Shown one piece after another: positions 1-10,622 of a stretch of 64,000 nt of DNA. Within the stretch, counting starts at the first letter, position 1; each line of letters starts with the position of its first letter. The notes beneath the pieces were generated by a model that saw only the letters and a program-made list of their open reading frames with translations, had not been told where the DNA came from and made no database searches. This DNA is from Arthrobotrys musiformis (lineage: Eukaryota > Ascomycota > Orbiliomycetes > Orbiliales > Orbiliaceae): NCBI GenBank assembly GCA_036971715.1, contig JAVHJL010000013.1, positions 1,054,001 to 1,118,000 on the forward strand. Direction: 5' to 3'. Made by a program: the position numbers and the translations under genes.

Positions 1-550
1 GCTTCTTCGTCTCAGCCTGCATGGCCTTGGTTCGGTCAAAAGCCTCCTTTCGTACCATCCAAGGGTTCTGCTTTGGTATGGGCGCATCAACCAAGTTATG
101 GGTCTTGAATTTCGTTTTACCATCAGAACTTGTCTCCTTCCCACTCTTGCTATCAGCATCTTCGTTTCCGGTCGTACTTCCAGCAGCTTCTTGAGCTGAT
201 GCGACACTTCGACCGTCATCTTCCTTGTTGCTGAGTTCTCCTTGTGTGGATTGGGCATCTGCGGCCTTGACACTGCTCGAGCTCTGGGCATCAGATGTGA
301 CACCATTTACCTGGGGCGATGGAGCTGAAGCCTGGTCTTTTGGGGCAACTGTAGACTCGCCATTGATATTTAATTTCGACAAGTCGAGGTTGTCGATATC
401 TTTCTTAGCATCAACAGCATTGCCGGCTTCTACCGGCTTCTTTGATTCTTCGGGTGTGGAAACTCCGGATTTGCTTGGGATTGATTTTCCGGAAGCAGCA
501 GCAGCATATGAAAATGCAGGCTTCTTGGTATCTGGCGCTGCCGATGTCAT
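1..550 (-). CDS. La-domain (LARP1/Sro9-like) RNA-binding protein, N-terminal part
   Basis: The gene is cut by the left edge; the first 183 codons are visible, reading leftward from the ATG at 550. The N terminus has a short segment (KPAFSYAAAASGKS, residues about 10-23) of the kind found at the start of fungal La-motif proteins. A long Ser/Ala/Asp/Lys-rich disordered stretch follows, then APIPKQNPWMVRKEAF near residues 159-174. In LARP1/Sro9-type proteins a similar proline-tryptophan segment lies ahead of the La domain. The La domain itself would be beyond position 1 and is not seen. Such proteins bind mRNA and ribosomes in the cytoplasm and affect translation. The family call rests on two short motifs recognised by eye, so it is tentative. 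The open frame and start are good, with no upstream in-frame ATG nearby. Confidence 0.55.
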   Translation of the reverse strand, partial: MTSAAPDTKKPAFSYAAAASGKSIPSKSGVSTPEESKKPVEAGNAVDAKKDIDNLDLSKLNINGESTVAPKDQASAPSPQVNGVTSDAQSSSSVKAADAQSTQGELSNKEDDGRSVASAQEAAGSTTGNEDADSKSGKETSSDGKTKFKTHNLVDAPIPKQNPWMVRKEAFDRTKAMQAETKK

Positions 551-1366
551 TTTGACTAAACACAGCTTGCACGCAAAACTATCTTTGATTTAGGCAGAGG
601 TAGACAAGAGGACTTCCTCTGACTGTTCCGATAGAGGCGTACTCAATATCGCGTCCTAAAAGACGTTCCTTGGGATAAGCCTATTCGGCCGTTGCCTTTG
701 TGAACGACTCGATCAGCGATGGCCGTCGTAAAGTAGATATGAGAAAATCCGTAAAGGTTTAAGAGCTAAAAGGCCCTTTGAATAATGGTAATACCCTAGG
801 GCTAGTTGTAGAAATTATACGGAGAGATGCCGTAATTCACTCAAAGGCCCAATGTAAACAAAGGGACTCTCTCTTTGTTGATTCCAAGGAACAGCAGCCT
901 GGTGTCCCAGAGTGTTCAAATATGGATCGTGTGAAGACTTTCGGATTGGACGACGGGAAACCTCCGTCGCTTGGATGTCGTGCAATTGTCTCGAAGAATA
1001 TTTGACGTTCCAAAAAGTTTAATTGGGATGACCAAGTTGGTGAGACCACACTTGTAGAACTAGGAAAGAGAGCAGGTCGTAAGTGGGGATGAGAACCGAG
1101 GAAGCGAGTGGTCGGTTGAGACGAGGCCGGGGGGCAGCTTGTGATACACAATCTGCTGTGAAAACGTCACAGAGAATCGAACTCTCGAAGATTGCCGAAA
1201 AGTGTCAAAAAGACGCAGGTTTGCCTAACTTGCAGTACCGTGAGGTTGGTGATATCGCGCTTGGAGCTGATTATGAAAGCGAAATTAGGATCCTATGGTC
1301 GGTTGGCCCTACTGAGTTTCCTCTGTGGGAGCAGATGTCGATCCTTAGGCACGGAAGAAGAAAAGG

Positions 1367-1406
1367 AAAAAAAAAAAAAAAAAGCGAGCAGATTTTTTTT
1401 TTTTTT
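1367..1406. repeat. A17 / T14 inverted homopolymer pair
   Basis: A run of 17 A (1367-1383) is followed after nine bases by a run of 14 T (1393-1406). The two can pair into a perfect A:T hairpin. It lies about 0.8 kb upstream of the La-like gene start. Confidence 0.7.
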
Positions 1407-1787
1407 GACAAGCGCAGACGGAACTTCGGGCAAGGTCGAGAGAACCAACGGGATGGGCTTTTCTAGAAAGGAAAAAACGCTTCGAAAGGTCGATGACGCG
1501 TGTACCGGTTCCTGCGGTTCGTCAAACAGAGGAGAGTTGGAGACCGATGCAACTTGAAAGAGGAAGTCTCAACAGCTGCCCCAGTATCAAAAAATCGGAA
1601 CAGTCAGCAAAGCAATCGGTGGGTGATTGAAGGCAACCGAAAGCAGAAATGCAGACGTACAGCTAGCAGATCAGGTCAAGTCAGAAGCAAGTCGGCCGAT
1701 GAAGCAAAGAGCAAGGCGGACTTGGAGGTGACGATTGTGGAGATGGGTGGTGGGAGGTGAAGGTTGATGACGAGGAAGAGATGATGG

Positions 1788-1835
1788 TGGTGGAGTTGGT
1801 GGTGGTGGTGGGAGGATGGATGGATGGATTGATGG
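1788..1835. repeat. GGT/GGAT-rich simple repeat
   Basis: Imperfect (GGT)n followed by (GGAT)n microsatellite, purine-rich on the + strand, in the 5' flank of the La-like gene. Confidence 0.6.
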
Positions 1836-3820
1836 AGGTTCCTAGTTGGAAAAGAAAGCAAAGAAAGAAATTATTTGAAAAATGGACACCCACAAAACCG
1901 GCAGGGCAGAGCTGCAACGCAAACAGCTGTTGACCCACAAACAACCACCGCAAAGTTACGTTACGGATGGACGATACGACCGAGGAAGGTATCCCTCTCG
2001 CTCAGATCTTCGGGGTGGGCGGACGGGTAGACGGGGATGGCTGTATGGGGACGATATACGGCGGATAGGCACTGTTGACACTCACTATCACTGCCTTCGA
2101 ATCGAATCTGGGGTAGCTGGAACGAAGTCACAGAACAAGTATAATTATCACGGTCTGCCACTCTTCGCTCCTCTCCACTTAATTTAACCTTCAATGGTTT
2201 CGATTTTTTTATACAATTTGGTTTTCTGTGTGTGCGGGTTTTTTTTGGCGAAAATTTTTTTGGCTGGCTGGTTCGGCCGTCGTCCTAAAAAGAAGGCTAA
2301 CGAGGATGCAGCAGGCTGTATGTATGCACATATACACCCATCCAGACAGACATGCCTCTTAGGAAGTGTCAATGAGAGATGCCAATGCGATGCCTCGGGA
2401 TTGCCTGTCGCTTGTATACATAACAAGTGCAAGTGCAAGTGACATGCCCGGTGGCTGGGACTGCACTGTCTGTCTAACAGGCTATCATATGGCCTAGTAC
2501 TTCCGGACTCGACCAGCTCGGGAAAGCAATGTCCGCAATCAATTGGCATGCAACCGCTCAATCAATCACAACTGCTATTGCAATATCAATTGCCAATTTT
2601 CACAAAAAAAAAAAGTTTAAAGGGCAATCCGGTGCTGTCCGCTATGATATCTCATGATCATGTCAATTGAAGTCTGCCGGGAATCGTGTCGTGCACCTGC
2701 AGAACCAGACTACGCTCGAATAGGTTGTCTGATTAAGTTACCCGCCGTGGTCGGCCAAATGGACCTCTAAATTAATCCTGCTGCCACAGAAATAGGCCAA
2801 AAAATCACATCTCCGTCCGCGGTACGGAAATTTGCAATGGGGGCCGGCAAAGCCGTCCTCCTGCTCTTCCGGAACGAAGAGAACAGAGCAGTTATGAATT
2901 CGGATGATCGGGAGAAATTTCACGGTTCCTCCATGGCCATTCACCGCACTGATCTCGCTGAAACTTCACATTGACTTGCCAATTGCCGTGGCATAGTACT
3001 ATACTAGCATACCTATTGATATTGGCGCCATTTTATTCCATTTTTTTCCAGGCATGAAAACTCTGACATGACTGTTCTGACCGTTCTCCGGCCTGGCTAG
3101 AGCACCTCCATGCTCCACAATTGCAACTCTTCCTACTTCCTTTCTTCTTTTTCCTTCATCAATTAGCGAACGAGAACATGCCTACGACTAATGCAGGTTG
3201 AATGCTTCCTTATCTTTCCGACCTGGCCTGGTTTATCCTAACTTTTTCTTTCTATTCCCTCTATTTTCATTTGTCAAAGAAACGTGGTTGTGACAAGCTT
3301 CAACTTCCTTAGTCTAAAACAAAAAAAAAAAAAAAGAAGAGCGCCCTAACTAGCCCGTCCGCTCGAAGCGCTCGCATTGGTTACAAATTATAAACCCGTA
3401 TTTTCTTCTTCCCCTTCTGATTTTTTCAGGCATTCTTTTTACCCCTCATCTGCTGGACCTCAATTCGGGGGGCTACCCCTCGCCCGATCATCCCGCGTTG
3501 GTAAAGGAAGTGGGGTTACTGAAATCGTCTTAAACCCAAAGCAAGGGTTACCCCATCCATCATCGAATAAAACCCATCGTTTTGTGGCTGGAAGTTACCC
3601 TGTGGCGAGGGTTTGACAATCGACGGGATGACGTGTTTTTCATGCAGGTTCCGGAATTTCTGGCCTGGCATGGGGGGCTCATTTAATGTGCGTATACTTT
3701 ATATAAAAAGTACATACACATGCATCGTGGAACCGACGAATAATGCATGTAGACAACAGTTGCTATAAAATCCGGATGCGATGCTTCCCCTCGTTCGCTC
3801 GACAAGCTTGAACCCTGCTC

Positions 3821-3841
3821 AAAATTCAAAATTCAAAATTC
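3821..3841. repeat. Three tandem 7-bp AAAATTC units
   Basis: Three perfect copies of AAAATTC in tandem, followed by a partial fourth. It lies about 250 bp beyond the sft2 stop codon, in its presumed 3' flank. Confidence 0.8.
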
Positions 3842-4088
3842 AAAAAACCCAAAACTGATAAGCTATAAAAAAACTACGAATTTCGCTTCAGACAATTATA
3901 CAAAACCATGATAAACTAATTTTATCTCTTTTGTGCCAATTCGCCCATTAATTCACCTGATGTCGAAAAAAACTACCGAATCATAGAAAGCTGATAATGA
4001 CATAAATACAGCAAACCCTAGCCTTCCCATCATCCCCAACATTGGCCGATCTAGACGATAACCCTTTTGTTCACCCAAAATCCCCTCA

Positions 4089-4932
4089 TTACCCGCTCAA
4101 CCAAGCACCCGCCTGTCTAGCACCGATTTGAGAAGCAAACCGAAGCCCACTGGATCCGCCCGGGAAATAGCTCACAAGATACCAAATCAATGCGCACAAC
4201 TGGATCACCATGGAGAAAATGGCAAGAATAGACGATTGTAACTGCGAAAAACAGGACATTTGTTAGCATCTCAAACCCTCATGAGTGACCCTATGATTGC
4301 CATATTACATACCCCTAGGGCAAAGTACAACGTCAATGCGGTGGATCCAAAGTAGATCCCAGTGAACGGTAACCGCTCAGCGGACAACAGGTGGCGTGCG
4401 TAGTTCACCGGGCCGTACAAGATTGCCCATGATGTCAAGAAGAGCAGCGAACCAACAGTCCATCTATAAACACCAGATTGTTAGCATGTATACCACTCGC
4501 GAAGCTGTAACAACGAGAGAAAACACTCACAAGGCTGCAAACTTGCGAAGCTTGAATACCAAAGCCGGGAATAAAAAGAAACAAATAACAAAGCACACTG
4601 CAGCACCAAGATTGCAAATCGTAAATCCCAACATTCGGTCCCAATACGACACTATCGGCATCACCCTACGTCAGTAAAAGAACTACCACAAGTAAACCCC
4701 TTAAGCTTCGGCTCCACATACTAGCAAACATGCCACCCTCTTCCTCCTCCCTCGTCCGGGCCGGTAGCTGAGTATCAGCATTCGTAGTTGGTAGCCTGAC
4801 ATAGCCATCGTTTCCGAATGGATTCAAACCGCTCAGACGCGACATGAATCCGGTATCCCTCGAAGTTCGCACCGGTTCATCCCTTCTCGACCAGTTGGTC
4901 CACTGCGACCGGAACTGTGATTCCGCGGCCAT
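4089..4932 (-). CDS. sft2: Sft2-type Golgi vesicle transport membrane protein
   Basis: Four exons on the minus strand: 4722-4932, 4531-4651, 4313-4463 and 4089-4241, giving 211 residues. Sft2 is a four-span Golgi membrane protein that functions with the syntaxin Sed5 in transport to and within the Golgi. The cytosolic N terminus carries NPFG-GYVRLPT (about residues 37-50) and an acidic REEEEG stretch just before SYWDRM, a familiar Sft2 pattern. Four hydrophobic helices follow, including GFTICNLGAAVCFVICF, the SLLFLTSWAILYGP segment and the last helix with WYLVSYFPGGSSGLRF near the C terminus. The length fits the family (about 200 residues). All three introns are GT-AG, 67-71 nt, and each junction keeps the family sequence continuous. 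The gene is divergent from the bHLH gene, about 4 kb away. Confidence 0.92.
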
Positions 4933-7900
4933 ATTGTCCCTTCACCTTAACCGTTTAAGCCTCTTTCAAAAATCTCGGTTGGGAAAAATATGAACGGCAA
5001 TGAATATCGTTTTCGGAGGTCGGTTTATAACTTAATGCGGGGTCTGGAAGTTCGTCAAATATGAGGTGGGTTTACGGATGCCGCGGGCCAGCAGCAGCAA
5101 TATCAAGACCAGTAATTATCGTATCCGCGTATTCGTAGAATGGAAGAAGAGGAAGGAGAAGGCAAAGGCGAGTCGTAGCTTGTGCAGGCTTGCGTAACTT
5201 GATGCGAAAGCGCCTACGAAATGCTGATGAAAGGGGATCCGACTTGGCACCGTTGAGCCGCAGTATGTTTGCCCCAATACGGCAATTATGGAAGCGTCAA
5301 ACAGTTCCCGGACGACAGCGACAACACACAGAGGTATCCGACTTTAGGCATCTCGAGAATCCCTTCCCGCCATCTTAATGTCATTGCATCGAGTGCTATG
5401 CGGGGTATGCATATCATGATACATCCGTTACCAGGGCCGGATAGAATTCCAGTGACTCCATGGCTACAAATTCGATACCTAGATACAACCATGCCATGCA
5501 CGTTGATCTAAATTCCCTTTTTACCAATGCGATGCTGACGACAGGAAAAAGGTTAAAAGAAATAAGAGGCGAAAGCAAGGACCAATATTATTCACACGAA
5601 TTTGCGAAATTTAATCCCCAAAATACCCATTGCATGCAGCCGGCGGGCTTTCCCAAGCTTCAAAGCCATAGATCAGTAAGCGGAATACGACGGGAAACGA
5701 GATATTTAATTTGATAATATGCGTTCACTCGATGCTTTCGCTTCCGTGCACACCCTGTTTTGGCCATGCGCCTTATATCCTTATACATCATATATGCCAC
5801 GGCCAGGCCATGGCCACCGGCTTTTTCTGCCAGCGTGCGCATGCTGCATTTTCTGGCGAAGCATAAATCGATTCCTTGAGGGTTCCAGCCTTGTCAACTG
5901 TAATTTAGGGTTCCCACCTCTTCAAAGTTCACATTACTTTCTTCTCGACGGAGAGAGATAAAAAGGTTTCAGATAATTTGCAAAGAACTTTGCGAAAAAA
6001 ATAATTATCAGACAAGATATAGAGGGGGCTTCATGAGAATGAGAGGTCATCTCATCTGTATCATATTTTGGAGATGATAAGAAGTGCGTAGGTATTTTTT
6101 GTGATGGAAGGTCTTGCATGCTTACACCGGCCACCCTTGCATCGCTCAAGTCCAGGTGCCGCACTACCCCAAAATACCGAATGTGAGGGCGGAGGTGGGT
6201 ATACGAATACCTAGCTTCGATACTCCAGGTTCGAAAAACGGACTGGGAAGGCCGATGAGCAGAGAAAAGAAAAACAAAAATAACGGAATAGAAAAAAGCA
6301 ACTGGGCATCGCTATAATTAATTAATTCGTCATTATCTGCAAGTTGGTTACATTATAATTAATACCTCGGTGCGGATCAAGCTGGTCCGTGAGCTGAGCT
6401 CGAGTGTTCGATGAGGCGAAGACTAGAACCTTGGAGGAAGGCGCGACGATAACTGGCCCGAAGGCTCGAAGGCTAGTTGGGAACAGGAGCCGGCCGGAAA
6501 TACAGAAATAAACGTCTTTCCGTGGCGAGATGAAACCGGTTCAGCAAAAAAATGTCCAGGGAAATGTAAAATATGGTTTTCAGACACGGCTCGTGCCTTC
6601 GAGCTCCCCCAGACTTTCGTCGGTAACTCGACTTACGTACTGTCATGAATTCAAGAGATTGGCCGGATCAAGTTTAGTGGCTGATTTATGGCATAGCTAA
6701 CAGCGCTTCTGCAAAATACCAAATTTCAAACATTTCGCTGCGCTGCGCTGCACTGGGAGGACGAAGAAAATAAGTATCCTGGGCCGGAGCTAAAAGCAAG
6801 GTTCCTATGGCGTTTGGCCACGGCCAGAGCCGTTTGCTATTGGGTGTTTGGTTAGGACTTCTGTGAGCCTATAGGCCTGCGGAGCACGGAGAAGCTGCGC
6901 TTAAGCTTCGAAAGGCCCCCACTGGCTGGGTCGTTCCGAACTGTTTGAGGTTCAGAGCATCAGCGGCGCGGCCACGGTTGCAAGATAACTGAAGAGTAGT
7001 CTTTTGGAGTTCAATCATGTCAAAACAGGTTGACTCGATTCGGTCCCGATAATGGCACCTGTCTTGGATGATAATAATTACTTCTTCTTCATTATCATGT
7101 ATCAACCAACCTTCGCGCAAATAGCAAGAAAAGGAAAGAAAAGCAAAACCAACCGGAGGAAAAAGTGAGGAAAGAAAAAGAAGAAAAAAGTTCCGAGCGA
7201 GGTATCGATATCAAAGTAGCCAGGGGTGGCAGAATCAAGGCTCGACTGTGCCAAACCCCTCCCTGGCCCTTCCTTCCTTCCTTCTTTTTCGACTTCCTGA
7301 GAGTGAGAGGTCGTGAGGAAGCAAGTACATTAGGATGTACACCGGAGGTACCTCTGGCTGTACAACTGTGAGGGTAGTGGAATACATGCGATACTCTCCC
7401 CTGACGTCGAGCCTGGGTGGTTGCACACCCTCGCAGCCAGCCCACGGGTGGAATGTTGCGAATTCTGGGGGGGTGAAAATCGCCCTCGGTTGCCTGCATG
7501 GGTTGACTGCTATGTATGCTAAGGAAGTAGCCACGACATGGGTTAGTAACTAAGTAGTTAGTTAGTATTAGCGGTGATAGTTGTATGCAATATCGATGGT
7601 GGTGATAGTTGCTGTGCTCCTCCAGACCTCGACAGTCCTCGTTCTCGTACCCCCGTCTAGTCGAGTCTTCGTCCTTGTCCGGACATGCAAGCCACCCCTC
7701 TTTTTCCCACTTGTTGCAAAGTCAAAGCGAGTTCTTACTGGCTGTATTGTAAACTCCTCTCGAGAGAACTCTAAAGTTAATTAAGTATATGCAAGTGAAG
7801 TGGAAGTGGAAGTGGTGCAGTGGTTGTGGTTGTTTCCGTCTTTTGTCCTTTCAAAACGAATTCGTCCCATCTTTCGGTAACAGCCAGCCAATATCCTCCC

Positions 7901-8895
7901 ACACCTCCACCACCATCACCGCCTCCACCAGTAGCTTGTCCCAGAGGTACCTTCCTCCACCCCCCTCCTCCTCGAGTAAGTACATAAGGAGTACATAGCG
8001 GTTACCAGGACTGGTATACTAGTACTAGTCTGGTCACATTAACTGGCTAGCTAGGCCTAGGGCTTGGTCCCCTCTTAACTAACAGGAGGAAGAGATCTGA
8101 TTCTCTCCCTCCTCCCCTCGAGCCCTCCTCTTGACCTCCCGTCACCTGCGGCCCCATTTCCTCCCCATCCATCCCTCCTAATTAATTAAACCAAACCTTC
8201 GCTTTCCTGTATACCAATATACCTTTGGTCTACACTACACTATCCTACACCTCTCTTACCGCTCGTCCCCGTTAGGATGAGCCAGCCCCACTGAACTGAA
8301 GGATGTTCGGGTCAGCTGTGTTTCTGTAGGCCAGGCACACACTACCGTGGACGAGGACATACATATAAGGTATAAAGAGTATATATACCCTCGGCCTCGC
8401 CCCATCGACACCTGCCTATCCACCTATCTACCTAGCTAGTACTCTTCGCTCTGGAAACTTTCTCATCTCTCGATATCCTGCTCGTCTCGAACACCCGCTG
8501 TATCGCAACCAATCGCCAGTATACACTACTCACTTAAGTACACCATACCAGCCGCCTGTCTGCCTGCACGACCATACCCCGAAGCTCGTACCACGTCCTG
8601 CCCCTGGTATCTATACACAAAATCCTCCGAGGCAATCAATCCTTGGGCGCTTCGACTTTGTCGTCAATTCCTTCGACTAAACCATAGCTCAAGCTAAAGC
8701 TCAATCTGAAACTACCCCGCGAAAGAGGTTCCGCTGTCTACGCAACACACGCAACAAACCCCCCCCACTCCATCTCTATCCTAACAGGCTTCATATCCTC
8801 TATATAAGCCTGACCTCCTTTGAAATTCAGCAAGGCTGAAAACCTCCCAGCTCCAAAACTCCATATACCCAAGATTACCGCCCTAAAGGCTCGCT
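4933..8895. other. Intergenic between divergent sft2 and the bHLH gene
   Basis: About 4 kb between two divergent starts. I see no supportable gene. The last 1.1 kb (about 7.8-8.9 kb) is strongly C+T-rich on the + strand, with many short pyrimidine blocks and TATA-like stretches (around 8360-8392 and 8801). It looks like promoter and leader for the bHLH gene. The long length suggests complex regulation, which is an inference. Confidence 0.6.
8801..8808 (+). promoter_or_regulatory. TATA-like element upstream of the bHLH gene
   Basis: TATATAAG at 8801-8808 in a C-rich context, 95 bp ahead of the ATG at 8896 and 262 bp ahead of the main ATG at 9063. It suits a core promoter giving a short leader that includes the 8896 ATG. 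A second A+T-rich block at about 8360-8392 could serve a longer transcript. Confidence 0.4.
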
Positions 8896-8961
8896 ATGCC
8901 ATTGAGTAAGGCGCTCCCACCACCTGCAAGGCGAGGCCCGACGGCATCTTGCATATACTGA
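8896..8961 (+). promoter_or_regulatory. uORF, or spliced first coding exon, of the bHLH gene
   Basis: An ATG at 8896 opens a 21-codon frame ending at TGA 8959-8961, so an unspliced transcript has a uORF 101 nt before the main ATG. There is also a donor (A|GTAAGG at 8906) and an acceptor (AAGCAG| at 9027). Removing that 122-nt intron joins the ATG in frame to the main frame with no stop, adding 16 residues (MPLNLGPEPQKTTAT plus the main Met region). Both readings are visible; only RNA can decide. Confidence 0.45.
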
Positions 8962-9062
8962 TCATATAAAATCTAGGTGTAAACGCAAGTACCCGTACGG
9001 ATCCTTTTCTTTTTGATTTTGAAGCAGATCTCGGTCCAGAACCGCAAAAAACAACAGCAACC

Positions 9063-10622
9063 ATGGAAAACTCTCAGCATTTCATAAAAGACGAGCATGG
9101 CGACCAGCAGAACGGTCGATTCGTCCATAACGACTTCTCCGGCTTCGGCGGCTCAACGGGCTTCGGCATCGATCCGTCCGAGCTGTCCATGGGCCAACAG
9201 AGCGGCCTCATGTTCAGCAACAACAATAACAACATCCAACAGTTCTCCGGCTCCGCTATCACCGACGATGAGCTTTTGGATTCCCTTGGAACCTCCTACG
9301 GGTTCCAAGGTGGACATATGGGAAGTGGATTCAACCCCAACGACATGGACAACCTGCCAACGAGCTTGGGTGGTCAGAGCCTTCAGTTGCAATCCAACGT
9401 GAACCCATACTCGCATACCCCAGAGGATGCACCCATCCAATCGCCATTCGTTCGAGGATTTCCTCAGTTCCGTCATCACATTCAGACGCAACAGATAGAC
9501 ACACCGCCTTCTTACAATCCGTCTCCCACCATCATGTCGTCCTCGGCGGACGTTCATGGCACTTCCTTTAGTGATATGATGATGGCCAAGAATAAACGTA
9601 AGGCAAGACCCGATATTGAGCGAGCTGGTTCTAACAAGAACGCAGCTCCTCAAAACCCTAGGCAGGGCAGTCTCTCACTTAATACTACAGAATCAGGCAT
9701 GCAGGCGCAGCCAATCCAAACCTCCCATATGGGCCGACATGGGCACCAGAAGTCCTTGTCCGGCACCTGGGATGGTACACCGACTTCCCTATCATATATC
9801 GAATCACCGATGTCGTCCCCGGGACCGGGATCCGCTGGTCACCGCCAAATTTCTGATATCCTCGGCGGCAAACATGCTTCACTGCCCACGAAAGTCGACG
9901 GAATGAGCCCGAGCCAGCAAAGCCAGGAAGCTAAGAGACGACGACGACGTGAATCCCACAACCTTGTCGAGCGTCGACGACGTGACAACATCAACGAACG
10001 CATCCAAGAACTCTCCTTCCTCGTCCCTCAGCACCGTCTTGAGGACGAGAAGGTCCGAAAGCACCTCCAGAATAACACACCACTTTCTCCAGGGCTTCAC
10101 GGAGTTAGTCCTCCACGAGCTACTTCCATGCTCGCTGGTGGACTCGGAAGACGTGCTAGTGGAGTTGGAGCAACCGCCCTCTCTATCCCCCTTGAAGAGA
10201 AGGATAGAGTTCCCAACAAAGGTGACATCCTCAACGGAGCCGTTGGATGGACCAAGGATTTGATGTGGGCCTTGTACCAAAAGATCAAGCAAGAAAAAGA
10301 GATGCAGCAGAAACTTGAGTCTCTCGGGCAGCCCTTCCCTATCACTAAGAACGACGAGATGAAGCGCATGGAAGCTGAACTCATCAGTGCTGTTGAAAGC
10401 GGCGCCGCTGGCACCGAGCCATTCAGATACTCCCGAGGACACGGGTCTGGACTCCGCGTCCCTGGATTTACTGACCTTGCAGGTGCTCCTCTTAACGGAC
10501 AGGCTGATCACGGGGGTCTTCCCATCAACAACCAGCAATTCTGGCACAACACCGGCTCTGCTGATATGAGCGGCAGCCTTGCCTTTAAGGAAGAAGATGA
10601 ATTCGGTATGGATGTCTCCTAA
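9063..10622 (+). CDS. bHLH transcription factor, fungal Rtg3-like
   Basis: A 519-residue intronless frame from an ATG in good context (CAACCATGG). The first 280 residues are Asn/Gln/Ser/Gly-rich, with an acidic-hydrophobic patch (DDELLDSLG, about 68-76) that could activate transcription. The basic region at about 291-309 contains H299, E303 and R307, spaced as in class B bHLH proteins that read CACGTG-type E-boxes. Helix 1 (NERIQELSFLVP) follows. A loop of about 60 residues separates it from helix 2 (NKGDILNGAVGWTKDLMWALYQKI, about 385-408). The very long loop and GDILNG-V-WTKDL helix are typical of filamentous-fungal proteins related to yeast Rtg3, a retrograde and nitrogen-responsive regulator. 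The equivalence to Rtg3 is from family memory; target genes cannot be inferred. A 16-residue N-terminal extension from 8896 is possible. Confidence 0.9.
   Translation: MENSQHFIKDEHGDQQNGRFVHNDFSGFGGSTGFGIDPSELSMGQQSGLMFSNNNNNIQQFSGSAITDDELLDSLGTSYGFQGGHMGSGFNPNDMDNLPTSLGGQSLQLQSNVNPYSHTPEDAPIQSPFVRGFPQFRHHIQTQQIDTPPSYNPSPTIMSSSADVHGTSFSDMMMAKNKRKARPDIERAGSNKNAAPQNPRQGSLSLNTTESGMQAQPIQTSHMGRHGHQKSLSGTWDGTPTSLSYIESPMSSPGPGSAGHRQISDILGGKHASLPTKVDGMSPSQQSQEAKRRRRRESHNLVERRRRDNINERIQELSFLVPQHRLEDEKVRKHLQNNTPLSPGLHGVSPPRATSMLAGGLGRRASGVGATALSIPLEEKDRVPNKGDILNGAVGWTKDLMWALYQKIKQEKEMQQKLESLGQPFPITKNDEMKRMEAELISAVESGAAGTEPFRYSRGHGSGLRVPGFTDLAGAPLNGQADHGGLPINNQQFWHNTGSADMSGSLAFKEEDEFGMDVS

Larger units (their letters stand above)
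551..4088. other. Intergenic: 5' flank of the La-like gene and 3' flank of sft2
   Basis: No coding region can be supported in these 3.5 kb. The open frames present are short, low-complexity and lack recognisable motifs. The right side of the interval should hold the 3' UTR of sft2 and the left side the promoter and leader of the La-like gene. Homopolymer runs and simple repeats are scattered through it. Confidence 0.6.
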
